A DNA stretch of 64,000 nucleotides from Micromonospora chaiyaphumensis (GCF_900091435.1 NZ_FMCS01000014.1:1-64000); one strand, 5' to 3'. Counted from the first letter of the stretch, positions 1 to 8,657 are shown. The notes: generated by a model not told the origin, from the letters alone. Numbers and translations: made by a program.

Positions 1-170
1 CGGTATTAGCCCCGGTTTCCCGGGGTTATCCCAAAGCCTAGGGCAGGTTGCTCACGTGTTACTCACCCGTTCGCCGCTCGAGTACCCCGAAGGGCCTTTC
101 CGCTCGACTTGCATGTGTTAAGCACGCCGCCAGCGTTCGTCCTGAGCCAGGATCAAACTCTCCAACAAAA
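1..170 (-). rRNA. rrs: 16S rRNA, 5' end (partial)
   Basis: Read on the minus strand this is the conserved start of bacterial 16S rRNA: the universal 27F-type motif AGAGTTTGATCCTGGCTCAG lies at about 142-161, followed by the helix containing GCGGCGTGCTTAACACATGC. The actinobacterial text continues to the left edge, so only about the first 170 nt of the gene are present. The exact mature 5' end (about 168-170) is estimated by analogy with other 16S genes. Confidence 0.97.
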
Positions 171-375
171 ATCTTTGTTGAACAATCATCCTGACAACAA
201 AAGTGTTGCCAAAGGAATCCCAACCAGCAGACCCTCCCAAAGAAGAGCCAACCAGTCCGGGGTATAAATCAATTTGGCACTGGCTTATCAAGCACCCTGT
301 TGAGTTCTCAAAGAACAACCACACACCATCCGAAAGCCCTACCTCAGCAGGACCCCCGTCCGGGGCAACCTCTCC
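171..375 (-). promoter_or_regulatory. rRNA operon leader with boxA antitermination element
   Basis: This is the transcribed leader between the rrn promoter and 16S. On the minus strand positions 317-297 read TGTTCTTTGAGAACTCAACA, the classic actinobacterial boxA that recruits the Nus antitermination complex. The leader is clearly more AT-rich than the surrounding genes, as usual for pre-rRNA spacers. A small dyad (CAACAAA/TTTGTTG) sits at 163-180 next to the mature 16S end and may take part in processing. Confidence 0.85.
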
Positions 376-404
376 AACTTACCCGGCCCGACTTCCGCTG
401 TCAA
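369..404 (-). promoter_or_regulatory. rrn promoter (TTGACA-17-TAAGTT)
   Basis: On the minus strand a perfect -35 hexamer TTGACA (404-399) is followed after exactly 17 nt by TAAGTT (381-376), which places the transcription start near 369, about 50 nt upstream of boxA. This is the expected strong housekeeping-sigma promoter for the rRNA operon. No other consensus-quality hexamer pair was seen in the leader. Confidence 0.8.
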
Positions 405-833
405 CCTCGCGTTTGAGGTGATCAACTTGGTCCGGTCCGATCCACGCTGACGCTCGCCGTTGAGGGCGGTCGTTGCTGTCGTGGGTTCCGGCGGACCGGC
501 CGATCGCCGCTTTCGCGGCCACCCGCCCGGCTCCCTGCCGGCTTTCGAACTCTACCCGGTCGGCTTCGCGATCGCAACCCCGTGTTTCTCGGAGTGGCTC
601 GCACCGCCCGGATCCTCAGTCTGGCTCGGCGTCACCGCCACCAGCCTGGCGCCCGTTCTCGGCCGGTTTGTCCGGCCTCCCCCGTGCAGAGAGAAAGTTA
701 CGCGGACGCCTCCGAGAAGGCAAATCAATGATCGTCATTGCCCGTTCCGCGGGCGGCGCCCAGCGACTCCGGCCGGCGGATAGCCGGCGTCGGACCCGAC
801 CGCCGGCGGCTCATCCGTGCCAGAGTGTTCGAC
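405..833. other. intergenic region upstream of the rrn operon, no gene seen
   Basis: About 430 bases between the rrn promoter and the small membrane gene. The open frames here overlap one another on both strands and look like composition artefacts. None has a convincing ribosome binding site or a recognisable protein. Apart from the weak promoter candidate near 689-723 I see nothing functional. Confidence 0.5.
689..723 (-). promoter_or_regulatory. candidate second upstream rrn promoter
   Basis: On the minus strand TTGCCT (723-718) and TAACTT (700-695) are separated by 17 nt. The -35 is imperfect. Multiple tandem rrn promoters are common in actinobacteria, so this could be an upstream start, but the match is weak. 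Confidence 0.25.
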
Positions 834-1058
834 ATGGATGACGCCCCCCGGTTCCCGGCGACGCTCGCCGAGGAAGCCCTGCTCGGGCTGCTGCTGCCGT
901 TCTGGCAGCTGGTCATCGGCGCCTTCGTGCTCGTCGTCGTCCTGGCGTCGGTGAGACGCCTCGCCCGGCGCGGGCCCTCCCGGATGACGACGGCGCTGGT
1001 CGTCACGGCCGTGGCCATCGCCGGCTTCACCGTCGTCGGCGTGCTCCTGGAGAGCTGA
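834..1058 (+). CDS. small two-helix membrane protein, unknown function
   Basis: A 74-residue protein beginning MDDAPRFPATLAEEALLG. Two hydrophobic segments are visible, about residues 15-36 (LLGLLLPFWQLVIGAFVLVV) and 51-71 (ALVVTAVAIAGFTVVGVLL), separated by an Arg-rich loop, which predicts a hairpin membrane protein. The start was chosen where the sequence becomes protein-like; a GTG three codons upstream (825) is an alternative and neither has a clear Shine-Dalgarno. It converges with the nitrilase gene and no function can be assigned. Confidence 0.6.
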   Translation: MDDAPRFPATLAEEALLGLLLPFWQLVIGAFVLVVVLASVRRLARRGPSRMTTALVVTAVAIAGFTVVGVLLES

Positions 1059-1065
1059 ACGAGCG

Positions 1066-1863
1066 TCAGAGCCGGCGGTTGGCGAGGCTCGGCAGCTCGG
1101 CGCGGATCCTGCGCAGCCGGTCCCGGTCCAGGTCGGTGACGGCGAGGCCCGGCCCGTCGGCCACCTGGGCCAGCACCGTCCCCCACGGGTCCACCACCAT
1201 GCTGCGACCGAAGCAGGTGCGCCCCGGCTCATGGTCACCGGTCTGGCCGGCGGCCGCCACGAAGCACTGGTTCTCGATCGCCCGGGCCCGGAGCAGCACC
1301 TCCCAGTGGTCGCGGCCCGTGTGCATCATGAACGCGGCCGGCACGACGAGGAGTTCCGCGGCGCCGTCGACGGCCAGCTGGCGGTAGAGCTCGGGGAACC
1401 GGAGGTCGTAGCAGATCGACAGGCCGACCCGGAGACCCTCGACGTCGACCACGACGGGCTTCTCCCCCGGCGCCACCGTGGCGGACTCCTGATAGGAGAC
1501 GCGGCCGGGAATCTCGACGTCGTACAGGTGGATCTTGCGGTAGCTGGCGGCGAGCGCGCCGTCGCGGTCGAAGACCAGCGAGGTGTTCCAGGTGTGCTCG
1601 GGGTCCGGTCCGGCCTCGTGGAACGAGCCGGCGATCACCCACATGCCGAGCCGGCGCGCGGCGTCGGCGAAGAACCGGCCCACCACCCCGTCGACCGGTT
1701 CCGCCGGTGGCAGGCCGGCGGCGGGGCCCAGGTAGTCCACGTACTCCGGGAGGACCGCGAGATCCGCCCCGGCGGCCGCGGCCCTGGCCAGCAGGCCCTC
1801 GGCGGCGGCGAGGTTCGCGGTCCGGTCCTCCCGGGCGTTGAGCTGGCAGACGGCGACGCGCAT
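1066..1863 (-). CDS. carbon-nitrogen hydrolase (nitrilase/omega-amidase family)
   Basis: A 265-residue member of the nitrilase superfamily, the typical length for the Nit1/Nit2 branch. The Glu-Lys-Cys triad is visible: E40 in VLPEYVDY, K110 in YRKIHLYD and C151 in SICYDLRFPELY. Family members hydrolyse small amides, for example deaminated glutathione or alpha-ketoglutaramate, and probably act in the cytoplasm. It is followed closely by the EamA transporter gene on the same strand (1903-2736), so the two may be co-transcribed. The exact substrate cannot be read from the sequence. Confidence 0.88.
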   Translation of the reverse strand: MRVAVCQLNAREDRTANLAAAEGLLARAAAAGADLAVLPEYVDYLGPAAGLPPAEPVDGVVGRFFADAARRLGMWVIAGSFHEAGPDPEHTWNTSLVFDRDGALAASYRKIHLYDVEIPGRVSYQESATVAPGEKPVVVDVEGLRVGLSICYDLRFPELYRQLAVDGAAELLVVPAAFMMHTGRDHWEVLLRARAIENQCFVAAAGQTGDHEPGRTCFGRSMVVDPWGTVLAQVADGPGLAVTDLDRDRLRRIRAELPSLANRRL

Positions 1864-1902
1864 GAGCTCAGCGTACGGGCGGACGGCGGGCGGCGACAGG
1901 GC

Positions 1903-2736
1903 TCAGACGCTGGCCAGGACGAGCGCGCCGGCGGCGAAGCCGAGCCCGGCCAGTTGCACCGGGCGGAGCCGTTCCCGGTCGACCGCGAGCGCAAGCAGCA
2001 CGGTGCTCGCCGGGTAGAGCGCGGCGATGGCGGCCACCACGCTCAGGTGCCCCCGGCCGGCGGCGGCCAGGAACAGCGCGTTGGCCGCCGAGTCGAGCAG
2101 GCCGGCGGCCGCGGCCCAGCGGAGCACCCGCGGTCCGAGCCGCAGGCGTACGCCGGTGCGCACGGCGAGTGCCAGACCGAAGGCGATCGAGCTGGCCCGT
2201 ACGGCGGCCACCGGCCACATGCCGGCGCCCTCGTCGGCCTGGCCCAGCAGGGCGAAGAAGATCCCGAAGAGCAGCCCGGCGCCGAGCGCCATTCCGATCA
2301 GCCGGCCGGACACCCGGCCGGTGACGCCGCCCTCGCCCAGGCTGACCAGCGCGATGGCCACGACGGCGAGCCCCGCGCCGGTGAGTGCGAGGGCGCCCGG
2401 CGAGTGCGCGGTCACCAGGCCGGCGACGATCGGCACGACCGCGGCGGTGATCGCGGTGACCGGTGCGACGACCGCCATCATGCCGTCGGCCAGCGCCTTG
2501 TAGAGCAGCATCACGCCGGCCGCGCCGGCCACCCCGGCGAGCAGCCCCCAGGCCAGGTCCAGCGGCCGGGGCGTGCCCGGCACGATCAGCACGAGGGCGA
2601 GCAGCAGCGGGACGCTGAGCAGTTGCGACACCACGGTCACCGCGACGGGGTCGGCGTGCCGGGACGCCTTGCCGCCGGAGAAGTCGGCCGTGCCGAACGC
2701 GACCGCGGAGACCGCCGCGAGCACAATGGGGAACAT
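1903..2736 (-). CDS. EamA/DMT-family transporter
   Basis: A 277-residue, very hydrophobic protein (MFPIVLAAVSAVAFGTADFS) with about ten predicted transmembrane helices in two similar halves, as expected for drug/metabolite (EamA) exporters. The ATG at 2736 was preferred; the frame extends a few codons to a TTG at 2754, which would crowd the divergent promoter. It is divergent from the XRE-cupin regulator with about 40 bp between starts, an arrangement that often means the regulator controls the transporter. The substrate is unknown. Confidence 0.85.
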   Translation of the reverse strand: MFPIVLAAVSAVAFGTADFSGGKASRHADPVAVTVVSQLLSVPLLLALVLIVPGTPRPLDLAWGLLAGVAGAAGVMLLYKALADGMMAVVAPVTAITAAVVPIVAGLVTAHSPGALALTGAGLAVVAIALVSLGEGGVTGRVSGRLIGMALGAGLLFGIFFALLGQADEGAGMWPVAAVRASSIAFGLALAVRTGVRLRLGPRVLRWAAAAGLLDSAANALFLAAAGRGHLSVVAAIAALYPASTVLLALAVDRERLRPVQLAGLGFAAGALVLASV

Positions 2737-2777
2737 CAGGCAGTCGTACCACAATATTGACCGCGAAGGACAGTGTG
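2737..2777. promoter_or_regulatory. divergent promoter/operator region (EamA / XRE-cupin)
   Basis: The 41 bp between the two divergent starts contain the AT-rich palindrome CAATATTG (2752-2759), unusual in this GC-rich context, and the AAGGA ribosome binding site (2765-2769) of the regulator gene. The palindrome could be part of an operator or overlapping -10 elements. This is inferred from position and symmetry only. Confidence 0.4.
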
Positions 2778-3401
2778 ATGACCGACGCCGAAGGGCGGGT
2801 GGGCGCGGTGACCTCCGCGGTGGCCCGACAGGTACGCGAGCTGCGGGCCGCCCGCGGCTGGTCCTTCGAGGAACTGGCCGGCCGCTCCGGGGTGAGCAAG
2901 GGCATGCTCGTGCAGATCGAGGGGGCGCGGACCAACCCGAGCGTCGGCACCCTCTGCCGGGTCGCCGACGCGTTCGGCGTCAACATCGCCCGGTTGCTGG
3001 AGCCGGCCGACGAGAGCACCGTCCGGGTCTCCCGGGCCGACGAGGCGCCGGTGCTGTGGCGGGGCGAGCACGGCGGCACGGCCCGGCTGCTCAGCGGCCT
3101 CGGCGAGCCGGACCTGGTCGAGCTCTGGGACTGGCGGTTGGAGCCCGGCGAGGCGCACCACTCCCCCGACCATCCGCGCGGCACCCGGGAGGTGCTGCAC
3201 GTCCTTGCCGGGACCGTCACGGTCACCGTCGAGGGCGTCGACCACGAGGTACGCGCCGGCGAGACGGTCGAGTTCCACGCCGACCGCGAGCACGGCTACC
3301 GGAGCGCGGGCGACGAGCCGGCGCGGCTCGTGATGGTGGCGGTCACCCCGTCGGGCGAGTGGGACCGGCGGACCCGGTCACGCGGACCGCGCCCGAGCTG
3401 A
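2778..3401 (+). CDS. XRE-family regulator with C-terminal cupin domain
   Basis: A 207-residue protein (MTDAEGRVGAVTSAVARQVR). Residues about 10-65 form an XRE-type helix-turn-helix (LAGRSGVSKGMLVQIE then NPSVGTLCRVADAFGV). Residues about 115-185 form a cupin with ARGTREVLHVLAGTV-like strands. HTH-cupin proteins usually repress neighbouring transport or amine/amino-acid genes in response to a small ligand bound by the cupin. The start at 2778 is supported by AAGGA eight bases upstream. The likely target is the divergent EamA gene. Confidence 0.88.
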   Translation: MTDAEGRVGAVTSAVARQVRELRAARGWSFEELAGRSGVSKGMLVQIEGARTNPSVGTLCRVADAFGVNIARLLEPADESTVRVSRADEAPVLWRGEHGGTARLLSGLGEPDLVELWDWRLEPGEAHHSPDHPRGTREVLHVLAGTVTVTVEGVDHEVRAGETVEFHADREHGYRSAGDEPARLVMVAVTPSGEWDRRTRSRGPRPS

Positions 3402-3413
3402 CCCGGGCGCGGT
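3386..3413. terminator. hairpin between converging XRE-cupin and clpX
   Basis: Perfect 10-bp stem ACCGCGCCCG / CGGGCGCGGT with an 8-nt loop overlapping the stop codon of the XRE-cupin gene, between two convergent genes. There is no long T run, as is common in GC-rich actinobacteria. Confidence 0.55.
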
Positions 3414-3424
3414 CGCGGTGGCGG

Positions 3425-4720
3425 TCAGGCCGACTTCTCCTCGCGGTCCCGGCGGGCACGCCGGCCGGTGAACTCGCGGGGCACGATCGTCGGGTTGACG
3501 TTCTCCAGGACGACCTCACGGGTGATCAGCACCCGGGCGGCGTCGGGGTTGCTCGGCACCTCGTACATCACGGAGAGCAGGACCTCTTCCATGATCGCTC
3601 GCAGGCCGCGGGCGCCGGTGCCGCGGAGCATGGCCTGGTCGGCGATGGCCTCCAGCGCGGGCGGCTCGAACTCCAGCTCGACGCCGTCGAGCTCGAACAG
3701 GCGCTGGTATTGCCGGACCAGGGCGTTGCGCGGCTCGGTGAGGATGCGGACCAGCGCGGTGCGGTCGAGGCTGCGCACGTTGGTGATCACCGGGAGCCGG
3801 CCGATGAACTCGGGGATCAGCCCGAACTTCAGCATGTCCTCCGGCATGACCTGGCTGAAGATGTCGTCGGTCGACCGCTCCGACACCGACCGGAGCCGGG
3901 CGCCGAAGCCGGTGCCGCCGGAGCCGGTGCGGGCCTCGATGATCTGGTCGAGGCCGGCGAAGGCGCCACCGCAGATGAACAGCACGTTGGTGGTGTCGAT
4001 CTGGATGAACTCCTGGTGCGGGTGCTTGCGCCCGCCCTGCGGCGGCACGTTGGCCACCGTGCCTTCGAGCATCTTCAGCAGCGCCTGCTGCACGCCCTCA
4101 CCGGAGACGTCCCGCGTGATCGACGGGTTCTCCGACTTCCGGGCGATCTTGTCGACCTCGTCGATGTAGATGATCCCGGTCTCGGCGCGCTTGATGTCGT
4201 AGTCGGCGGCCTGGATCAGCTTGAGGAGGATGTTCTCCACGTCCTCGCCGACGTAGCCCGCCTCGGTGAGCGCCGTCGCGTCGGCGATCGCGAACGGGAC
4301 GTTGAGCATCCGGGCCAGGGTCTGCGCCAGGTGGGTCTTGCCGCACCCCGTGGGGCCGAGCAGCAGGATGTTGGACTTGGCCAACTCGACGCCGTCGCTG
4401 CCCGAACCCGGGGCGCCGGCCGCCTCGGCCTGGATCCGCTTGTAGTGGTTGTAGACCGCGACGGCGAGCGCCTTCTTGGCCTGCTCCTGGCCGACGACGT
4501 AGTTGTCGAGGAACTGGCAGATCTCCATCGGCTTGGGAAGCTCTTCCCACTTCACCTCGCCGGACTCGGCCAGCTCCTCCTCGATGATCTCGTTGCAGAG
4601 ATCGATGCACTCGTCGCAGATGTAGACCCCGGGGCCCGCAATGAGCTTCTTGACCTGCTTCTGCGACTTGCCACAGAAGGAGCACTTCAGTAGGTCGCCG
4701 CCGTCACCGATCCGTGCCAC
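3425..4720 (-). CDS. clpX: ATP-dependent Clp protease ATPase subunit ClpX
   Basis: A 431-residue AAA+ unfoldase that feeds substrates to ClpP. The N-terminal zinc-binding domain has Cys 13, 16, 35 and 38. Walker A is GPTGCGKT at 122-129, the GYVG pore loop at 155-158 and Walker B IIYIDE at 183-188; the C-terminal small AAA domain is complete. The start is GTG at 4720. It lies about 215 bp downstream of clpP2 on the same strand, in the same order as in M. tuberculosis. Confidence 0.98.
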   Translation of the reverse strand: MARIGDGGDLLKCSFCGKSQKQVKKLIAGPGVYICDECIDLCNEIIEEELAESGEVKWEELPKPMEICQFLDNYVVGQEQAKKALAVAVYNHYKRIQAEAAGAPGSGSDGVELAKSNILLLGPTGCGKTHLAQTLARMLNVPFAIADATALTEAGYVGEDVENILLKLIQAADYDIKRAETGIIYIDEVDKIARKSENPSITRDVSGEGVQQALLKMLEGTVANVPPQGGRKHPHQEFIQIDTTNVLFICGGAFAGLDQIIEARTGSGGTGFGARLRSVSERSTDDIFSQVMPEDMLKFGLIPEFIGRLPVITNVRSLDRTALVRILTEPRNALVRQYQRLFELDGVELEFEPPALEAIADQAMLRGTGARGLRAIMEEVLLSVMYEVPSNPDAARVLITREVVLENVNPTIVPREFTGRRARRDREEKSA

Positions 4721-4887
4721 CTACGTTCTCCCTGCACTCGTCGGCCGGTGCGCCGGCCCCTGACCTGCGGGCGCCGCGCGCCCGTCCGTCCTGTCGTCCC
4801 ACCTCGCCGGTCCGACCCAGCGAAGCGGCACAGACCCGACGTTACCCGCTGCCGGAGGTTTCTCCGACCCCCAAAACGGGTGTGTCA

Positions 4888-4921
4888 GAGGTCGGCCGGG
4901 AACGATGCCCCGGCCGACCTC
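4888..4921 (-). terminator. hairpin terminator downstream of clpP2
   Basis: A perfect 13-bp stem GAGGTCGGCCGGG / CCCGGCCGACCTC with an 8-nt loop begins 15 bp after the clpP2 stop. It should separate the clpP1P2 transcript from clpX on the minus strand. Confidence 0.65.
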
Positions 4922-4935
4922 CGACCGCACACTGC

Positions 4936-5598
4936 TCAGCTGGCGGCGTGAGACGCCAGCAGACCCTTCTTGCGGCTGGTCAGGATGGTGTCGACCAGCC
5001 CGTACTCCTTGGACTCCTCGGCCGTCATGATCTTGTCACGGTCGATGTCCTTGCGCACCTGCTCGATCGGGCGGTTGCAGTGGCGGGACAGCATGTCCTC
5101 CAGCTGCGTCCGCATCCGCAGGATCTCGCGGGCCTGGATCTCGATGTCGGACCCCTGGCCGTAGCCGCCCTCGGTGGCCGGCTGGTGGATGATGATCCGC
5201 GAGTTGGGCAGCGCCATCCGCTTGCCCGGGGTGCCCGCCGAGAGCAGCACCGCCGCCGCGCTGGCCGCCTGCCCGAGGCAGACGGTCTGGATGTCCGGGC
5301 GGACGTACTGCATGGTGTCGTAGATCGCCGTCATGGCGGTGAACGAGCCACCCGGCGAGTTGATGTACATGATGATGTCGCGATCCGGGTCGGTGCCCTC
5401 CAGCGTCAGCAGCTGGGCCATCACGTCGTTGGCCGACGCGTCGTCCACCTGGACGCCGAGGAAGATGATCCGGTCCTCGAAGAGCTTGTTGTACGGGTTG
5501 GACTCCTTCATCCCGTACGACGTGCGCTCGACGAACGACGGCAGCACGTAGCGGTTGTGCACGGCCGCGAACTGGGGCGGCAGGCTCAGGTCGGTCAT
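4936..5598 (-). CDS. clpP2: ClpP2 protease subunit
   Basis: A 220-residue ClpP serine peptidase subunit. The catalytic serine is S113 in GQAASAAA, the histidine H138 in IIIHQPA, and the family NSPGG motif is at 80-84. The N-terminus (RYVLPSFVERTSYGMKESNPYNK) matches the actinobacterial ClpP2 type that pairs with ClpP1 to form the active mixed tetradecamer. The ATG at 5598 lies 10 bp after the clpP1 stop, so the two are one operon. Confidence 0.97.
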   Translation of the reverse strand: MTDLSLPPQFAAVHNRYVLPSFVERTSYGMKESNPYNKLFEDRIIFLGVQVDDASANDVMAQLLTLEGTDPDRDIIMYINSPGGSFTAMTAIYDTMQYVRPDIQTVCLGQAASAAAVLLSAGTPGKRMALPNSRIIIHQPATEGGYGQGSDIEIQAREILRMRTQLEDMLSRHCNRPIEQVRKDIDRDKIMTAEESKEYGLVDTILTSRKKGLLASHAAS

Positions 5599-5608
5599 CG
5601 TCAGCTCC

Positions 5609-6250
5609 TCAGCTCAGGGTCCCGGCGCCATCCGGAACCTGAGCGGCCCCGATGATCACCTTGTCGATGAAGCCGTAGTCCATGGCCTCCTGGGCGGTGA
5701 ACCAGCGGTCCCGGTCCGAGTCCGCCTCGATCTGCGCCTGGCTCTGGCCGGTGTGGTGCGCGACCCGCTCCTGGAACATCCGCTTCGTGTAGAGCATCTG
5801 CTCGGCCTGGATCGCGATGTCCGACGCGGTGCCGCCGAGGCCGCCGGAGGGCTGGTGCATCATGATCCGCGCGTGCGGCAGGGCGTAGCGCTTGCCCTTG
5901 GTGCCCGCGCAGAGCAGGAGCTGGCCCATCGACGCGGCCATGCCCATGGCCACGGTCGACACGTCGTTGTCGATGAACTGCATGGTGTCGTAGATCGCCA
6001 TGCCGGAGTAGACCGAGCCACCCGGCGAGTTGATCCAGAGGTTGATGTCGCGGTCCGGGTCCTCCGCGGCGAGCAGCAGGAGCTGCGCGCAGATGCGGTT
6101 GGCGACCTGGTCGGTCACCTCGCTGCCCAGGAAGATGATCCGCTCCTTGAGCAACCGGTTGTAGACCGAGTCGTCGAGGTTGCCAATGGAGTCGCCACCG
6201 CGGGCCTCGATCGCCCGGAGCGACTTCTTGGGGATGTGCATGTCGGTCAT
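5609..6250 (-). CDS. clpP1: ClpP1 protease subunit
   Basis: A 213-residue ClpP subunit of the actinobacterial ClpP1 type (SVYNRLLKERIIFLGSEV). The catalytic serine is S107 in GMAASMGQ and the histidine H132 in IMMHQP. It is first in the clpP1-clpP2 pair and downstream of tig. In actinobacteria ClpP1 and ClpP2 are both required to form an active peptidase with ClpX or ClpC. Start ATG at 6250. Confidence 0.97.
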   Translation of the reverse strand: MTDMHIPKKSLRAIEARGGDSIGNLDDSVYNRLLKERIIFLGSEVTDQVANRICAQLLLLAAEDPDRDINLWINSPGGSVYSGMAIYDTMQFIDNDVSTVAMGMAASMGQLLLCAGTKGKRYALPHARIMMHQPSGGLGGTASDIAIQAEQMLYTKRMFQERVAHHTGQSQAQIEADSDRDRWFTAQEAMDYGFIDKVIIGAAQVPDGAGTLS

Positions 6251-6374
6251 GGCAGCCCTTCGCTCTCCGTACCGTCCTACCCGACACTAACCGCTCAGCC
6301 GGGAGGCGTACTCCCGGTCGGGGCACTGTTCGCTCTCAGCGCAGTCACCCGCGGGGCGTACCCCAGAACGGGTT

Positions 6375-6413
6375 TCGGCCGCCGCCCGGCGCACAGCGCG
6401 GGACGGCGGCCGA
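6375..6413 (-). terminator. hairpin terminator downstream of tig
   Basis: Stem TCGGCCGCCG / CGGCGGCCGA (6375-6384 with 6404-6413) with further GC pairing inside the loop, 12 bp beyond the tig stop codon. It probably ends or attenuates the tig transcript before clpP1. Confidence 0.6.
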
Positions 6414-6424
6414 CACCCGGATGA

Positions 6425-7771
6425 TCAGTGCTCGTGGTCGTGCTCGGCCTCGTTCTGGGCCCGCAGCGCGTCGAGGGTGACCTCGTTGCCCGCCGAGTCC
6501 TTGATCGTGATCTTCTCCATGACCGCGGCGAGCGCCTTGCCCCGGCGGACGTCGCCGAAGACGGCCTGGGCGGCGCCGGAGCGGACCAGCTGGTCGTAGT
6601 ACTGCTGCGGGGCCATGCCGGCGCGCTGGGCGCGGTGGACGATCTCGTGACCGAACTCGTCGTCGGAGACCTGCACGTCCTCGGCGTCGGCGAGGGTGTC
6701 CAGCAGGAGCTGGATCTTGACGCCCTCGGTCGCGGCCTCGGTCAGCTCGGTGTCGATCTGCTCCTCGGTCTTCTCCTCCGCGGCGAGGTACTCCTCCAGG
6801 GAGGCGCCGATGCGCTCGAGCTGGTCGACCATCGCGGCCTTGCGGCTCTCGACCTCCTCCTTGACGACACCCTCCGGCGCCGGCACCTCGGCGGTGGCGA
6901 CCATCTGCTCGAGAGCCTTGTCGCGGGCGGCGTAGATCTGCTCGACCTGCTTGCCGCGGGTGACCCGCTCGCGCAGGTCGTTGCGCAGCTCCTCGATGGT
7001 GTCGAACTCGCTGGCCAGCTGGGCGAAGTCGTCGTTGAGCTCGGGCAGCTCCTTCTCCTTCACCGTGCGGACGGTCACCGCCACGTCGGCGTCCCGGCCG
7101 GCGTAGTCACCGCCGACCAGCTGGGTGGTGAAGGTGGTGCTGTCGCCGGCGGCCAGGCCGACCAGGGCCTCGTCCAGGCCCGGCAGGAGCTGCTTGCTGC
7201 CGACCTCGTGCGAGATGTTGCTCGCCTGCCCGCCCGGCACCTCCTCGCCGTCGACGGTGGCGTTCAGGTCGATCTGGACGTAGTCGCCCTCCTGGGCGGC
7301 CCGCTCCACGGTCTTCAGCGTGGCGAACCGCTCGCGCAGGCTGTTGACCTGCTCGTCGATCTCGCTGTCGGCGATCTGGATCTCGTCGACGGTCACCTCG
7401 ATGGTGGCCGGGTCCGGCAGGGTGATCTCCGGACGGACGTCGACCTCGGCGGTGAAGTTGAGCGAGTCACCGTCGTTGAACTCGGTGATCTCGACCTCGG
7501 GGCGGCCGAGCGTCTTCAGGTCGTGCTCGCGGACCGCGGCGAGGATGTTCTGCGGGATGGCCTCCTGCACCGCCTCGTTGAGGACGGTGCCCCGGCCCAC
7601 CCGCTGGTCGATCACGGCGGCGGGAACCTTGCCCCGGCGGAAGCCGGGAACCTGGACCTGCTGGCCGATCTCCCGGTACGCCTTCCTGAGGCTCGGCTCG
7701 AGCTCGACGAACGGCACCTCGATGGCGAGCCGCACGCGCGTCGGGCTCAGAGTCTCGACGGTGCTCTTCAC
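6425..7771 (-). CDS. tig: trigger factor, ribosome-associated chaperone/PPIase
   Basis: A 448-residue trigger factor of full length. The N-terminal ribosome-binding domain carries the signature GFRRGKVP at about residues 43-50. A central FKBP-like prolyl isomerase region follows (about 150-240), then the long helical C-terminal substrate-cradling arms, ending in an acidic/His tail (EAEHDHEH). It binds nascent chains at the ribosome exit. The tig-clpP1-clpP2-clpX order is conserved in actinobacteria. Confidence 0.97.
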   Translation of the reverse strand: MKSTVETLSPTRVRLAIEVPFVELEPSLRKAYREIGQQVQVPGFRRGKVPAAVIDQRVGRGTVLNEAVQEAIPQNILAAVREHDLKTLGRPEVEITEFNDGDSLNFTAEVDVRPEITLPDPATIEVTVDEIQIADSEIDEQVNSLRERFATLKTVERAAQEGDYVQIDLNATVDGEEVPGGQASNISHEVGSKQLLPGLDEALVGLAAGDSTTFTTQLVGGDYAGRDADVAVTVRTVKEKELPELNDDFAQLASEFDTIEELRNDLRERVTRGKQVEQIYAARDKALEQMVATAEVPAPEGVVKEEVESRKAAMVDQLERIGASLEEYLAAEEKTEEQIDTELTEAATEGVKIQLLLDTLADAEDVQVSDDEFGHEIVHRAQRAGMAPQQYYDQLVRSGAAQAVFGDVRRGKALAAVMEKITIKDSAGNEVTLDALRAQNEAEHDHEH

Positions 7772-7916
7772 AGGCGTACTCCTTGACGGATCTCAGTTGA
7801 GTCTGGGCGTGTTTGCGCGCATCGAGTGTAGGCGAGCCGGCCTGCGGCATCGGCAGCGCCCGGGTACCGCGCGGAAAAAACCGGCGGTTCCCGGACGACC
7901 CGGTCGCGAACGACAG

Positions 7917-7990
7917 TCGGGGTGGCGGGATTTGAACCCACGGCCCCTCGCTCCCAAAGCGAGTGCGCTACCAAGCTGCGCCACACCCCG
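7917..7990 (-). tRNA. tRNA-Pro (anticodon TGG)
   Basis: Read on the minus strand from 7990: the acceptor CGGGGTG pairs with CACCCCG (7924-7918), followed by discriminator A. The anticodon stem CTCGC/GCGAG encloses the loop TTTGGGA, giving anticodon TGG, and GGTTCAAAT marks the T arm. All arms of the cloverleaf fold. CCA is not encoded. Confidence 0.96.
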
Positions 7991-8129
7991 TGGCGACGAA
8001 GAGTGTATGCCGTCCGGGCCCGCCGGACGGGCACCGGGGCGGTCCCGGGGCGGCGCGCGGTACGGCGCTGCGCGTCCGGTTCGGGGATTCGGTAGGCTGT
8101 CGGGCGCGTCCCGCGAGAGCGGGGCGGTC

Positions 8130-8203
8130 GCGGGCGTAGCTCAATGGCAGAGCTTCAGTCTTCCAAACTGACGGTGCGGGTTCGATTCCCGTCGCCCGCT
8201 CCA
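8130..8203 (+). tRNA. tRNA-Gly (anticodon TCC)
   Basis: The acceptor GCGGGCG (8130-8136) pairs with CGCCCGC (8193-8199), followed by T and an encoded CCA. The anticodon stem TCAGT/ACTGA encloses CTTCCAA, giving anticodon TCC. The T-arm GGTTCGATTC is canonical. It lies on the opposite strand to tRNA-Pro, 139 bp away. Confidence 0.96.
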
Positions 8204-8225
8204 CGAGGCCGAGGGAGCCGCGCGC

Positions 8226-8657
8226 CTACGAGCGGTCCTGGGACGGGAAGTCCACCGGCTCGCCGAACGGCTCGACGGATCCGTCCCAACCGTTCCAACC
8301 CTGTTGGGTGACCTGCCCGCCCGCGTAGGTGTACGACCAGCGGGCACCGTCCTCGCCCTCGACATGCACGGTTCCCGAGCGAACGAACGGCGCGATCGCG
8401 ACGTAGAAGGCCGTGGCCTGGTCCGACCACTTGGGGTCACCCTCGTCGTCGTAGCCGAACTCGATCCAGTCCCCGTCGCGGACGACCGAGGCTCCGGCCT
8501 CCTCCGCCATGTCGGCCAGGGTGTCATTCGACGGAGACGCGTCCGGCTTGAACCAACCGTCCCGTGCCGCTATGGCGGCTCGGACAGCGGCGACCGCGGC
8601 CACGTCGTCCGACTCCGGGAGGTGCAGACGACCCGAGGGCCTCACCAGGTATCCCAC
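8226..8657 (-). CDS. conserved hypothetical protein
   Basis: An approximately 143-residue soluble, acidic protein (VGYLVRPSGRLHLPESDDVA; later DGDWIEFGYDDEGDPKW and HVEGEDGARWSYTYAGG) with GC3 typical of real genes. The GTG at 8657 is favoured because a TAGGG ribosome binding site lies eight bases upstream; a longer frame starts at 8681. No family or catalytic motif is recognised. It is divergent from the Hsp70-like fusion gene and directly downstream of tRNA-Gly on the other strand. Confidence 0.7.
   Translation of the reverse strand: MGYLVRPSGRLHLPESDDVAAVAAVRAAIAARDGWFKPDASPSNDTLADMAEEAGASVVRDGDWIEFGYDDEGDPKWSDQATAFYVAIAPFVRSGTVHVEGEDGARWSYTYAGGQVTQQGWNGWDGSVEPFGEPVDFPSQDRS

Noticed and set aside
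460..783. Small plus-strand frames upstream of the rrn operon
   Set aside because: They overlap each other in several frames, lack ribosome binding sites and show no protein-like pattern.
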